Shown here: positions 45,484 through 56,221 of the stretch, piece after piece
Layout of the letters: each line of letters begins with the position of its first letter
How positions within the stretch are numbered: position 1 is the first letter of the stretch
Origin: Pseudomonadota bacterium
GTDB lineage: Bacteria; Pseudomonadota; Gammaproteobacteria; Burkholderiales; Burkholderiaceae_C
Direction: 5' to 3'
DNA length: 64,000 nucleotides
Assembly: GCA_020161775.1 (NCBI GenBank)
Contig: JAIUOW010000013.1
Span: 62,001-126,000, forward strand
Position numbers and translations under genes: made by a program
Notes under the pieces: model-generated
What the model was told of the DNA's origin: nothing
Database searches by the model: none
What the model saw: only the letters and a program-made list of their open reading frames with translations

Positions 45484-46407
45484 ATGCCACTTGGTACGCT
45501 GGACAGGTCCCCACCCCCCTTCTTCAAGCAGGGCCCGTCAGCGCTTTCCAGGCTGATGGTGTTCAGCGCGCTCGCGCTGTTCCTGATGGTGGCAGATCTG
45601 CGCTTTCGCATCACACAACCGCTACGCGCGGCCGTGGCGACGGTGCTGTACCCCGTGCAGTGGCTGGCCATGCGTCCGGTGCTGCTGGTGCGCCATGGCG
45701 GCGACTATTTCCAGGACCTGCAGGCAGCGCAGTCCAGCGAGGCGGCGGCGCGCCAGCGCCTGGCCATGCAGGCGCAGCGCGCCGGCCAGGTGGAACAGCT
45801 GGCGCAGGAAAACAACCGCCTGCGCAAGCTGCTTGCCCTGCGCGACAGGATCAGCGCGCCCAGCCAGGCCGCCGAGGTGCTCTATGACGCGGCCGACCCC
45901 TACACCCGCAAGATCATCATCGACAAGGGCCTGGCCCAGGGCATCGAGGCGGGCTCCCCGGTGATCGACGAGGCCGGCGTGCTGGGCCAGGTCACGCGCG
46001 TGCATCCGCTGATCAGCGAGGTCACGCTGGTGATCGACAGCGACCAGGCTATTCCCGTGCTGAATGCACGCACCGGCGCGCGCAGCGTGGCCTTTGGCGA
46101 CCCCACGCATGGCGGTGAGCTGGAGCTGCGCTTCATGGCCGGCAATGCCGACGTGCAGGCCGGCGACCTGCTCACCACCAGCGGGGTGGACGGCATCTAT
46201 CCCGCCGGGCTGCCGGTGGCGCGGGTGGACCGCGTGGAGCGGCGGGCCGATTCCGCCTTTGCGCGCATCTACTGCGTGCCGCAAGCGCTGGTCACTGGCG
46301 CCAGGCATGTGATGGTTCTGAAACCGGTGTCTGTCCAGATCCCGCCGCGGCCCGCGCCTGAAGACACGCCGCATGCTGCAGCCGCCAGAAAGGGGGCCCG
46401 CAAGTGA
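45484..46407 (+). CDS. mreC: Rod-shape-determining protein MreC
   Basis: A bitopic inner-membrane protein that links MreB to PBP2 and RodA. The 307-aa product has one membrane helix at about residues 22-37 (LMVFSALALFLMVADL), a coiled coil at about 80-120 (EAAARQRLAMQAQRAGQVEQLAQENNRL region), and the periplasmic beta-barrel domain with IIDKGLAQGIEAGSPVIDEAGVLGQV. The proline-rich end is probably disordered. It overlaps mreD by 4 nt. Confidence 0.94.
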   Translation: MPLGTLDRSPPPFFKQGPSALSRLMVFSALALFLMVADLRFRITQPLRAAVATVLYPVQWLAMRPVLLVRHGGDYFQDLQAAQSSEAAARQRLAMQAQRAGQVEQLAQENNRLRKLLALRDRISAPSQAAEVLYDAADPYTRKIIIDKGLAQGIEAGSPVIDEAGVLGQVTRVHPLISEVTLVIDSDQAIPVLNARTGARSVAFGDPTHGGELELRFMAGNADVQAGDLLTTSGVDGIYPAGLPVARVDRVERRADSAFARIYCVPQALVTGARHVMVLKPVSVQIPPRPAPEDTPHAAAARKGARK

Positions 46408-46922
46408 TCATGCGCCCCGGGCAGCAGCTGCTGCTGCCGGCCAACCCGTTGTTCATCTGGGGCAGCCTGGCCGTGGCGCTGCTGCTGAACATGCTGCCGC
46501 TGGGCCGAACGCCCTGGCTGCCGGATTTCCTGATCCTGGTGCTGGTGTTCTGGAGCGTGCACCAGCCACTGCGCGTGGGTATCGGCGCCGCGTTTTTCTT
46601 TGGCCTGTGCATGGACGTGCACCAGACCGCCCTGCTGGGCCAGCATGCGCTGGCCTACACGGCCCTGAGCTTTTTTGCCATCACCATCCACCGCCGCCTG
46701 CTGTGGTTCAGCGTGCCGTCGCAGGCGGTGCAGGTGCTGCCGCTGTTCGTGGCGGCGCACGCCATCGAGCTGGCGATCCGCATGGTCAGCGGAGGCGCCT
46801 TCCCGGGCTGGACGGTGATCCTCGCGCCGCTGATCGAGTCCGCGCTGTGGCCCGTCGTGAGCATCATGCTGCTGGCCCCCCAGCGCCGCGCCCCTGACCC
46901 CGACGAGAATCGTCCGCTATGA
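46404..46922 (+). CDS. mreD: Rod-shape-determining protein MreD
   Basis: A 172-aa inner-membrane protein with about five helices, from PLFIWGSLAVALLLNMLPLG through FFFGLCMDVHQTALLGQHAL to the C-terminal LAPLIESALWPVVSIMLLAP. The FGLCMDVHQ..LGQHAL segment is the family hallmark. It is a partner in the elongasome. It overlaps mreC and mrdA by 4 nt each. Confidence 0.9.
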   Translation: MIMRPGQQLLLPANPLFIWGSLAVALLLNMLPLGRTPWLPDFLILVLVFWSVHQPLRVGIGAAFFFGLCMDVHQTALLGQHALAYTALSFFAITIHRRLLWFSVPSQAVQVLPLFVAAHAIELAIRMVSGGAFPGWTVILAPLIESALWPVVSIMLLAPQRRAPDPDENRPL

Positions 46923-48913
46923 CCGAGCTGCGCAACGTCGAAGCCGACCTGTCGCGCTTTCGGGTGCGCATCCTGGTGGCCAGCATCGTGGTGGTGCTGG
47001 CGTTCCTGCTGCTCGCGTCGCGCCTGGTGTACCTGCAGGTGGTGCGCCACGACGACCTGGACGAGCAGGCCGAGGCCAACCGCACGGCCATCGTGCCCAT
47101 CATTCCCAACCGCGGGCTGATCCTGGACCGCAACGGCGTGATCCTGGCCACGAACTATTCGGCCTACACGCTGGAGATCACGCCCTCGCGGCTGTCCATG
47201 CCGCTTGAAAAAACCATCGATGAACTGGCCCAGGTCATCGACATCCAGTTGCGCGACCGCCGGCGGTTTCGCAAGCTGCTGGACGAATCGCGCAGCTTTG
47301 AATCCCTGCCCATCCGCACCCGCCTGACGGACGAAGAGGTGGCACGGTTTGCGGCGCAGCGCTTTCGCTTCCCCGGCGTGGAGATCAAGGCAAGGCTGTT
47401 TCGCAACTACCCCTGGGGCGACCTGGCCAGCCATGTGGTGGGCTACATCGGCCGCATCAACCAGAGCGAGAAGAAGGCCATGGAAGACTGGTCCGACGAG
47501 GACCAGGGCAACTACCGCGGCACCGAATACATCGGCAAGCTGGGCGTGGAGCAGAGCTTTGAAAAGCAGCTGCACGGCATCACCGGCGTGGAGCAGGTGG
47601 AAACGTCCGCTGGCGGGCGGGCGGTGCGCAAGCTGGCCAGCATCCCGGCCACGCCGGGCAATACCGTCATGCTGTCCATCGACATCAAGCTGCAAAAGCT
47701 GGTGGAAGACATGTTTGGCGAACGCCGCGGCGCGCTCGTGGCGATCGACCCCAAGACCGGTGAAGTGCTGTCGTTCGTGAGCAAGCCCACATTCGACCCG
47801 AACCTGTTCGTGGACGGCATCGACGCCGAGAGCTGGCAGATGCTCAACGAGTCCATCGACAAGCCGCTGCTGAACCGCGCGCTGCGCGGCACCTACCCGC
47901 CGGGCTCCACCTACAAGCCGTTCATGGCCATGGCCGCGCTGCAGACGGGCAAGCGGTCCGCCACCACCATCATCAACGACGCGGGCTCCTGGAACTTCGG
48001 CGGTCATGTGTTCCGCAGCCACGGCGACCATGGCCTGGGCCCGGTGGACATGCACACGAGCATCGTCAAGTCCAGCAACGTGTATTACTACTCGCTGGCC
48101 AACGAGCTGGGCGTGGATGCCATGCATGACTTCATGAAGCCGCTGGGCTTTGGCCAGATCACCGGCATTGATGTGCAGGGCGAGGTACGCGGCGTGCTGC
48201 CCAGCCAGGAATGGAAGCGCAACTATTACAAGCGCCCCGAGCAGAAGAAGTGGTATGCGGGCGAAACCATCTCGCTGGGCATCGGCCAGGGCTACAACGC
48301 CTTCACCATGCTGCAGCTCGCGCAGGCCACGGCGGTGCTGGCCAACAACGGCATCAAGCACAAGCCACGTCTGGTCATTGCCACGCAGGACTCCGTGTCA
48401 CGCACCCGCATCCCGGTGCCGGCCGCACCGCCCGTCGATCTGGGCTACAAGCCTGAAAACGTAGCCGTGGTGCGCAAGGCGCTGGTGGGCGTGACGCAGG
48501 AGGGCACCTCGGCGCGCGTGTTCGCTGGGGCGGGCTACCTGTCGGGTGGCAAGACCGGCACGGCCCAGGCCGTGACCATTGGCCAGAAAGACAAATACAA
48601 CGCCACCAAGCTCGAAGAGCACCAGCGCGACCATGCCCTGTACATGGCATTCGCGCCGGCGGACGACCCGAAGATCGCGCTGGCCGTGATCGTGGAGAAC
48701 GCCGGCTTTGGCGCCGCGCACGCCGCGCCGATTGCGCGGCGCGTGTTTGACTACTGGCTGCTGAGCCAATACCCCAGCGACGAAGACATGGCCGCCGTGC
48801 GCAAGGGTCAGGCGGCGGCGCCGATCGGCAAGCCGCGCAACGCAGCCGAGGTGGGTTGGCCACCAGCACCCACGGCTGCTGCGCCCGCAGCATCGTCACC
48901 GGTGGCGCCCTGA
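46919..48913 (+). CDS. mrdA: Penicillin-binding protein 2 (elongasome transpeptidase)
   Basis: A class B PBP that cross-links peptidoglycan during rod elongation, working with RodA and MreC. The 664-aa product has one N-terminal membrane helix (about residues 18-36), the PBP dimer/pedestal domain, and the transpeptidase with the catalytic serine S330 in GSTYKPF, SxN at 385-387 (SSN), and KTG at 545-547 in GGKTGTAQ. The C-terminal 25 residues are Ala/Pro-rich. rodA, the usual next gene, is absent here: the next gene is convergent, so the SEDS partner must lie elsewhere. Confidence 0.96.
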   Translation: MTELRNVEADLSRFRVRILVASIVVVLAFLLLASRLVYLQVVRHDDLDEQAEANRTAIVPIIPNRGLILDRNGVILATNYSAYTLEITPSRLSMPLEKTIDELAQVIDIQLRDRRRFRKLLDESRSFESLPIRTRLTDEEVARFAAQRFRFPGVEIKARLFRNYPWGDLASHVVGYIGRINQSEKKAMEDWSDEDQGNYRGTEYIGKLGVEQSFEKQLHGITGVEQVETSAGGRAVRKLASIPATPGNTVMLSIDIKLQKLVEDMFGERRGALVAIDPKTGEVLSFVSKPTFDPNLFVDGIDAESWQMLNESIDKPLLNRALRGTYPPGSTYKPFMAMAALQTGKRSATTIINDAGSWNFGGHVFRSHGDHGLGPVDMHTSIVKSSNVYYYSLANELGVDAMHDFMKPLGFGQITGIDVQGEVRGVLPSQEWKRNYYKRPEQKKWYAGETISLGIGQGYNAFTMLQLAQATAVLANNGIKHKPRLVIATQDSVSRTRIPVPAAPPVDLGYKPENVAVVRKALVGVTQEGTSARVFAGAGYLSGGKTGTAQAVTIGQKDKYNATKLEEHQRDHALYMAFAPADDPKIALAVIVENAGFGAAHAAPIARRVFDYWLLSQYPSDEDMAAVRKGQAAAPIGKPRNAAEVGWPPAPTAAAPAASSPVAP

Positions 48914-48929
48914 ACGCCAGCGACGCCTC

Positions 48930-49946
48930 TCAAGCGCCAGTGACGCCTGGCGCCCCGGCGCCTGCTTGCGCCAGCCAGGTCCCCACGGCCTCCGGCATCG
49001 CCAGCACGTGCCCGGGCAGACGCCCCTGCGGGAATCCGACGTGCCCGCCCTGCGCTGGTTGCCACAGCGTCACATGGGCGCCAACCTCATGTGCCGCGGG
49101 CAGGCTTTGCGCGGGCACAAACGGGTCGTTCAAGGCGTTGACCACCAGCGCCGGCACGCGGATGCGGTGCAGGTGGGGCTTGGCCGAGGCGCGCGCCCAA
49201 TAGTCGTCGGTGTCGCGAAAACCGTGCAGCGGCGCGGTGAAGATGTTGTCGAACTCGTAGAGATCGCGCGCGCGCAGCAGCCGGTCGCGGTCGAACAGGC
49301 CGGGGTGCTGCTGCAGCTTCTGCAGCGCCTTGGGCACCATGGTGCGCAGGAACATGCGGGTGTAGACCAGCCGGTTGAAGCCCTGGCCGATCGCGCGGCC
49401 GCCGGCCGCCAGGTCGATCGGCGAGCAGACCGACGCCACGGCACACGCAACACCCCGGGCCGCGTCGCCCATTTCGCCGGCCCAGCGCATCAGGGCGTTG
49501 CCACCCAGAGACACGCCCACCGCCAGCACAGGGCCCGACCGCGCTGCCGCCAGACGCTGCAGCACCCAGCCGATTTCTTCAAAGTCGCCGGAATGGTAGG
49601 CACGCGGGCCCAAGTTGAGCTCACCGCTGCAGCCACGGAAATGCGGGACGGCATAAGCCCAACCGCGCGCGCGAGCAAAGTCGGCAAAGGCTTCGGCGTA
49701 ATGGCTGCGCGACGAACCTTCCAGCCCATGGAACAGCACCAGCAGCGGCTGGGTGGACGAAGGGGCAGGCGCCACTAGGAAGTCAACATCAATGAAGTCG
49801 CCGTCCGGTGTGTCCCACCGCTCGCGCCGGTAGACCGGTGGCGGGCCCGACACGCGGCGCGCATAGAGCGCCGGCCAGATCGTCTGCAGGTTGCCGCCGG
49901 GCAGCCACCAGGGGGCGGTGTAGTTCAAGGAAGCACCTGCTGTCAA
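48930..49946 (-). CDS. YheT-like alpha/beta hydrolase
   Basis: A 338-aa alpha/beta-fold hydrolase of the YheT/ABHD group. It opens with the family motif APWWLPGGNLQTIWPAL near residue 11, has the HGLEGSSRSHY oxyanion region, the nucleophile serine in GVSLGGNALMRW near residue 144, and the C-terminal histidine in QGGHVGFPQG. The start is a TTG at 49946 that overlaps the upstream stop (TTGA), so it depends on coupling to the NTF2-like gene. Family members have esterase activity; the natural substrate is unknown. It converges on mrdA with a 16-nt gap. Confidence 0.85.
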   Translation of the reverse strand: MTAGASLNYTAPWWLPGGNLQTIWPALYARRVSGPPPVYRRERWDTPDGDFIDVDFLVAPAPSSTQPLLVLFHGLEGSSRSHYAEAFADFARARGWAYAVPHFRGCSGELNLGPRAYHSGDFEEIGWVLQRLAAARSGPVLAVGVSLGGNALMRWAGEMGDAARGVACAVASVCSPIDLAAGGRAIGQGFNRLVYTRMFLRTMVPKALQKLQQHPGLFDRDRLLRARDLYEFDNIFTAPLHGFRDTDDYWARASAKPHLHRIRVPALVVNALNDPFVPAQSLPAAHEVGAHVTLWQPAQGGHVGFPQGRLPGHVLAMPEAVGTWLAQAGAGAPGVTGA

Positions 49947-50392
49947 TGAAGCACCTGTGGTGCATCGCCCACTTCCTGCAGCTCGCTGGGCGCGCCGGGG
50001 CTGGCGTGGTGCACCACCAGGCGCCAGCCCTGCGCGGTCTTGTGATAGACGTTGGTGGCAATAACCCAGGCCTGTTGCGGGCCATCGGGCGTCATGACGT
50101 CGATACGCTCCAGCACGTTGTGCACGGCGCTCGCCAGCGATTCGACCTTGCGCACGCGCTGCGGCACCGCGCTGATCGGCCCGTTGGAAAACATGGCATC
50201 GAACGTTGCGCGTATCGCCAGCGCCCCGACCACGCGCGGGCCGCCCGGGTGTACGCAGACGATTTCATCCTCGTCCGCCCAGCAGGCCATGAGCTTTTCA
50301 ATGTCGCCCGTCTGCAGCGCCTCATAAAGCGCGGCCTCGATGTCATCGGCGGTGCCGCCGATGGCGGCGGCCTGGTGTCGGGTTTTGGGCAT
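49943..50392 (-). CDS. SnoaL/NTF2-like domain protein (DUF4440 type)
   Basis: A 149-aa single-domain protein of the NTF2-like fold: DDIEAALYEALQTGDIEKLMACWADEDEIVCVHPGG at the N-terminus, then a variable middle, then TNVYHKTAQGWRLVVHHASP near the C-terminus. The family covers small isomerases, cyclases and ligand-binding proteins, so no reaction can be assigned. ATG 50392 is used; longer in-frame sequence enters the next gene. It is followed directly by the YheT-like gene, with which it overlaps by 4 nt, and comes 16 nt after the Rossmann-fold gene. Confidence 0.8.
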   Translation of the reverse strand: MPKTRHQAAAIGGTADDIEAALYEALQTGDIEKLMACWADEDEIVCVHPGGPRVVGALAIRATFDAMFSNGPISAVPQRVRKVESLASAVHNVLERIDVMTPDGPQQAWVIATNVYHKTAQGWRLVVHHASPGAPSELQEVGDAPQVLH

Positions 50393-50408
50393 GGTCCGGC
50401 CAGCTCTG

Positions 50409-51188
50409 CTATTGCGTGGGGGGTGCGTGATTTTGCATCGGCGCGCCGCCCAGCCAGTGGGCCACCGTGGTGCGCAGGTCTTTTTGCGCGGCCTGCCAGA
50501 CCAGCTCGGGTGCGGCCACGTGGATGCCGCGCGGCGCCAGCTGCAGCGCAACGTCCAGGAATTCAGCCACCTTGACGGCACGCACCGGCTGCTCGCTGCT
50601 GGGCACCATGTACTGGAAAACCGACAGCATCCAGCGTGCAATGCGTTGCGGCAGGCTCAGCCCGCCGGGCGCGCCCGGCCGTTGCGCCGAGCGCACAAAG
50701 ATCACCCGCTCAAAACCGAGCGCCGCCACCGCCTGCTCGTCCAGCCCGGCCAGACCGCGCTTGAGCGCCTCGGGCAGGCGGCCCTGGGCATGCGGCAACA
50801 CCACCGCCAGCGTGGTCGCGCCGCAGCGGCGCATCCATGCGGCCACCGGCGCCAGATCGACGGGCTGGGGCGTCCACAGCGCCCGTTCGCGGTCATGGAA
50901 CAGGCGCGGCGGGTCGAACATGATCACGCCCGCCTGCGCCGCCGCCAGCGGCCAATGGTCGGGCGTGGCGTCGCCGGTCTGCACCATGGTCACGCCGCGC
51001 ATCCCGTCGGTGAACGGCTCGCGCGCCAGCACCAGCGTGCGCGCAAAGCGCTGCGCGCCGGCCAGACGGCGCAACACCTCGTTGCCCAGCGTGCCCGTGG
51101 CGCCGGCCACCAGCAGCGCGGAACCCTCCGGCACGGCGGGTATGGGGCGGCTGGCTGCCTGAAGGGCTTGAAGCGGGGTGACTGGCAT
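50409..51188 (-). CDS. NAD(P)-binding Rossmann-fold protein (atypical SDR)
   Basis: A 259-aa protein with a clear dinucleotide-binding motif LLVAGATGTLGNEVLRRL near residue 25, the pattern of atypical short-chain dehydrogenases. No Ser-Tyr-Lys catalytic triad is obvious, so it may bind NAD(P) for regulation or act as an epimerase-like enzyme. ATG 51188 gives MPVTPLQAL; an in-frame extension crosses the lemA promoter region. It starts 46 nt from lemA, in the opposite direction, and heads a three-gene minus-strand group with the NTF2-like and YheT-like genes. Confidence 0.7.
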   Translation of the reverse strand: MPVTPLQALQAASRPIPAVPEGSALLVAGATGTLGNEVLRRLAGAQRFARTLVLAREPFTDGMRGVTMVQTGDATPDHWPLAAAQAGVIMFDPPRLFHDRERALWTPQPVDLAPVAAWMRRCGATTLAVVLPHAQGRLPEALKRGLAGLDEQAVAALGFERVIFVRSAQRPGAPGGLSLPQRIARWMLSVFQYMVPSSEQPVRAVKVAEFLDVALQLAPRGIHVAAPELVWQAAQKDLRTTVAHWLGGAPMQNHAPPTQ

Positions 51189-51234
51189 CCCATCTATGCT
51201 ACCTTTACAGTCCCCGCCCTTTGAGGAACGCTCC

Positions 51235-51831
51235 ATGAAACGCTGGCTCCTGATCCTGACCTCCACCCTGGCGCTGCTGGGCCTGACAGGCTGCGGCTAC
51301 AACGACTTCCAGCGCCTGGACGAACAGACCAAGGCTGCATGGAGCGAGGTGCTCAACCAGTACCAGCGCCGCGCAGACCTGATTCCCAACATCGTCAACA
51401 CCGTCAAGGGCGAGGCCAACTTCGAGCAGGAAACCCTGACCAAGGTGATCGAGGCACGGGCCAAGGCCACCGCCATCCAGGTCACGCCCGAGACGCTGAA
51501 CAATCCCGAAGCGTTCAACAAGTTCCAGCAGGCCCAGGGTGAGCTGGGCAGCGCGCTGAGCCGCCTGATGGTGACGGTGGAACGCTACCCCGACCTGAAG
51601 GCGAACAAGGGCTTCAGCGACCTGCGCGTGCAGCTGGAAGGCACCGAAAACCGCATCACCGTGGCACGCAACCGCTACATCCAGGCCGTGCAGGAATACA
51701 ACGTGCTGGCCCGCAGCTTCCCCAGCAACCTGACGGCCATGGTGTTCAGCTACAGCCCCAAGCCCAGCTTCACCGTGCAGAACGAAGCGCAGATTGCCAC
51801 GCCACCGCAGGTGGACTTCAACAAGAAATAA
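51235..51831 (+). CDS. lemA: LemA family lipoprotein
   Basis: A 198-aa envelope protein of unknown molecular role. The N-terminus is a lipoprotein signal peptide with lipobox LTGC (cysteine 20), then the LemA four-helix core: NDFQRLDEQTKAAWSEVLNQYQRRADLIPNIVNTVKG in pieces around residue 25-60, and NKGFSDLRVQLEGTENRI near 125. GAGGAACGCTCC precedes ATG 51235; TATGCT at 51195-51200 is a possible -10. It is followed by two TPM-domain genes, the usual partnership. Confidence 0.9.
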   Translation: MKRWLLILTSTLALLGLTGCGYNDFQRLDEQTKAAWSEVLNQYQRRADLIPNIVNTVKGEANFEQETLTKVIEARAKATAIQVTPETLNNPEAFNKFQQAQGELGSALSRLMVTVERYPDLKANKGFSDLRVQLEGTENRITVARNRYIQAVQEYNVLARSFPSNLTAMVFSYSPKPSFTVQNEAQIATPPQVDFNKK

Positions 51832-51840
51832 GGCATCGCC

Positions 51841-52770
51841 ATGCCGCTGATGCGTGCACTGCGGGCCGGCACCGCCACTGTGCTGCTGGCGCTGGCCGCG
51901 CTGCTGGCACCTGCATGGGCACAAGGCCTCCAGCCGGTGCCTGCGCTGACGGCGCATGTGCTGGACACCACCGGCACGCTGGACACCACCCAGCTGCAGA
52001 TGCTGGACGCCAAGCTGGATGCGTTTGAAAAGTCCAGCGGATCGCAGGTTGTGGTCCTGATGGTGCCCACGACCCAGCCCGAGGACATTGCCAGCTATGC
52101 CAACCGCGTGGGCAACACCTGGAAGATCGGGCGCAAGGACGTGGGCGACGGCCTGCTGCTGGTGGTGGCCAGGAATGACCGCAAGGTCCGTATCGAAGTG
52201 GCCAAGACACTGGAAGGCGCCATTCCCGACCTGGCCGCCAGGCAGGTGATCGACGAGGCCATCACGCCCGCCTTCCGCCAGGGCGATTTCGCGCGCGGGC
52301 TCGACGCCGGCACCGACCGCCTCATCGCGCTGATCCGGGGCGAGGCCCTGCCTGCGCCGGCGGCGCCGCCGCGGGGGGCGTTGGGTGATAGGGGCTTCGA
52401 CTGGGAAGACCTGGCGATCTTCATGTTCATGGCCGTGATGGTGGGCGCTCCGCTGGCGCGCGCGGTGTTCGGGCGCAAGCTGGGGGCCCTGCTGGTGGGC
52501 GCGGGCACGGGCGCGGTGGCGCTGTTCATCACCGCCAGCCTGCTGGTCGCGGCGGTGGCGGCGCTGGTGGCCATGCTGGTGGGGCTGTTTTCCAGCGGCA
52601 AGCCCGGCATGCTGTCGCGCGGGCGCTCCGGCGGCGGGCTTGGCGGCTGGGCCGGCGGCGGCTCCGGTGGCTGGAGCAGCGGCTCCGGCGGCGGCTTCAG
52701 CTCCGGCGGCGGCTTCAGCTCCGGCGGGGGTGGCGACTTTGGAGGCGGCGGCGCCTCGGGGGACTGGTGA
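51841..52770 (+). CDS. TPM-domain membrane protein (YgcG-like)
   Basis: A 309-aa protein with a signal peptide (about residues 1-24), a TPM domain at about 35-170 (VLDTTGTLDTTQLQML, SGSQVVVLMVPTTQPEDI, DVGDGLLLVVARNDRKVRI), then membrane helices at about 195-250. A glycine/serine-rich tail from about residue 257 follows. TPM proteins are linked in other organisms to photosystem repair or, in bacteria, to envelope functions that are not settled. The tail encodes a perfect 18-bp tandem repeat. It lies 9 nt after lemA and its stop overlaps the next ATG. Confidence 0.85.
   Translation: MPLMRALRAGTATVLLALAALLAPAWAQGLQPVPALTAHVLDTTGTLDTTQLQMLDAKLDAFEKSSGSQVVVLMVPTTQPEDIASYANRVGNTWKIGRKDVGDGLLLVVARNDRKVRIEVAKTLEGAIPDLAARQVIDEAITPAFRQGDFARGLDAGTDRLIALIRGEALPAPAAPPRGALGDRGFDWEDLAIFMFMAVMVGAPLARAVFGRKLGALLVGAGTGAVALFITASLLVAAVAALVAMLVGLFSSGKPGMLSRGRSGGGLGGWAGGGSGGWSSGSGGGFSSGGGFSSGGGGDFGGGGASGDW
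52687..52722 (+). repeat. Two perfect 18-bp tandem repeats in the Gly-rich tail
   Basis: GGCGGCGGCTTCAGCTCC occurs twice in direct succession (52687-52704 and 52705-52722), each coding Gly-Gly-Gly-Phe-Ser-Ser. Slippage could vary the copy number without shifting the frame. Confidence 0.8.
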
Positions 52771-53282
52771 TGCTGCTGCAACGACTCAAGCGCCTGTGGC
52801 GTCACGCCTGGACGGACGAAGCCGACGTGCGCCGCGCGGTGCCGCCCGCGTTGCTGCAGCGGCTCATGCAACGCGTGGGCGCCAGCGAGCGGCGGCACAG
52901 CGGCGAAATCCGCATCCACATCGAGGCCAGCCTGCCCTGGAGCTACCTGTGGCGCGACGCCTCGGCGCGCGACCGCGCAGTGGCCCTTTTCGGCAAACTG
53001 CGCGTCTGGGATACCGAGCACAACAACGGCGTGCTGATCTACCTGCTGTTGGCCGAGCACGCGATTGAAATCGTGGCCGACCGGGGCCTCAGCCATCGCG
53101 TGCCCACGCAGGACTGGCAAGCCATGGTGGACCGCATGGGCACGGCCTTTCGCGACGGCCGGTTCGAAGACGGCTTGACCCAGGCGCTGGCCGAAGTCTC
53201 CGCCGTGCTGGTCCAGCACTTCCCTCTGGCCGAGGGCCAGGTCAACCCCAACGAACTGCCGGACGAGCCGTCCCTGGGTTAG
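52770..53282 (+). CDS. Second TPM-domain protein, cytosolic form
   Basis: A 170-aa protein with a short basic start (LLQRLKRLWRHAW), then a TPM domain: SGEIRIHIEASLPW, NNGVLIYLLLAEHAIEIVADRGLSHRV, and FEDGLTQALAEVSAVL near the C-terminus. It has no signal peptide or membrane helix. The ATG at 52770 overlaps the preceding TGA; a GTG one codon earlier is also possible. It completes the lemA-TPM-TPM group. Function unknown beyond the family link. Confidence 0.8.
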   Translation: MLLQRLKRLWRHAWTDEADVRRAVPPALLQRLMQRVGASERRHSGEIRIHIEASLPWSYLWRDASARDRAVALFGKLRVWDTEHNNGVLIYLLLAEHAIEIVADRGLSHRVPTQDWQAMVDRMGTAFRDGRFEDGLTQALAEVSAVLVQHFPLAEGQVNPNELPDEPSLG

Positions 53283-53336
53283 GCGGTGCCGTAAACACCA
53301 TCCGGCGCGCGCACCATGCCCCAACCGTGCAGGTAC

Positions 53337-53366
53337 AAAAAAGCCCCGGTCTTTCGAGCGGGGCTT
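53337..53366 (-). terminator. Intrinsic terminator of the atp operon
   Basis: On the minus strand AAGCCCCG, a ten-base loop and CGGGGCTT form an 8-bp stem that runs straight into TTTT (six T in a row counting the last stem bases). It starts 28 nt past the atpC stop, the expected place for the end of the ATP synthase transcript. On the plus strand there is no T-run after the stem, so it should not stop the TPM gene transcript well. Confidence 0.8.
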
Positions 53367-53394
53367 CGGCTTCAGGCTGGTTGCGAGAACCGGC

Positions 53395-53811
53395 TTATTT
53401 CTTCTGGCGGTATTTGCGCAGCGCGGCAATCTGCGCGGCCATCACAGCCAGCTCGGACTGTGCGCGGGCGATGTCAAGTTCGCCCTTGGCGTTCTTGAGC
53501 GCCTCCTCGGCAGCGGCCTTGGCGGCGTTGGCCTTTTCGTCGTCCAGGTCCTTGCCGCGGATGGCAGTGTCGGACAGGACCGTGACGCAATTGGGTTGCA
53601 CTTCCAGAATGCCGCCGGCGACGAAGACGAATTCCTCGCTGCCGTCAGCCATCTCGATGCGCACCGAGCCGGGCCGGATCCGCGTGATCAGCGGCGTGTG
53701 GCGCGGATAGATGCCCAGTTCGCCAGCCTCGCCGGGCAGGGCCACGAACTTGGCCTCGCCCGAGAAGATGGCCTCTTCGGCACTGACCACATCAACGTGG
53801 ATGGTGTTCAT
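53395..53811 (-). CDS. atpC: F1Fo ATP synthase epsilon subunit
   Basis: A 138-aa subunit of the F1 central stalk that can inhibit ATP hydrolysis. It has the N-terminal beta-barrel ([40 protein letters not shown], in pieces) and a C-terminal helical hairpin ([18 protein letters not shown]). It is the last gene of the operon, 23 nt after atpD. Confidence 0.95.
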   Translation of the reverse strand: MNTIHVDVVSAEEAIFSGEAKFVALPGEAGELGIYPRHTPLITRIRPGSVRIEMADGSEEFVFVAGGILEVQPNCVTVLSDTAIRGKDLDDEKANAAKAAAEEALKNAKGELDIARAQSELAVMAAQIAALRKYRQKK

Positions 53812-53834
53812 GTCGATTCCGTTCCTAGGGCCGA

Positions 53835-56200
<2,366 letters not shown>

Positions 56201-56221
56201 GAGTGGCTCCTGCTGGTGGAA

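Noticed and set aside
52767-52769. GTG start for the second TPM gene
   Set aside because: The adjacent ATG at 52770, overlapping the upstream TGA, is the more usual choice.
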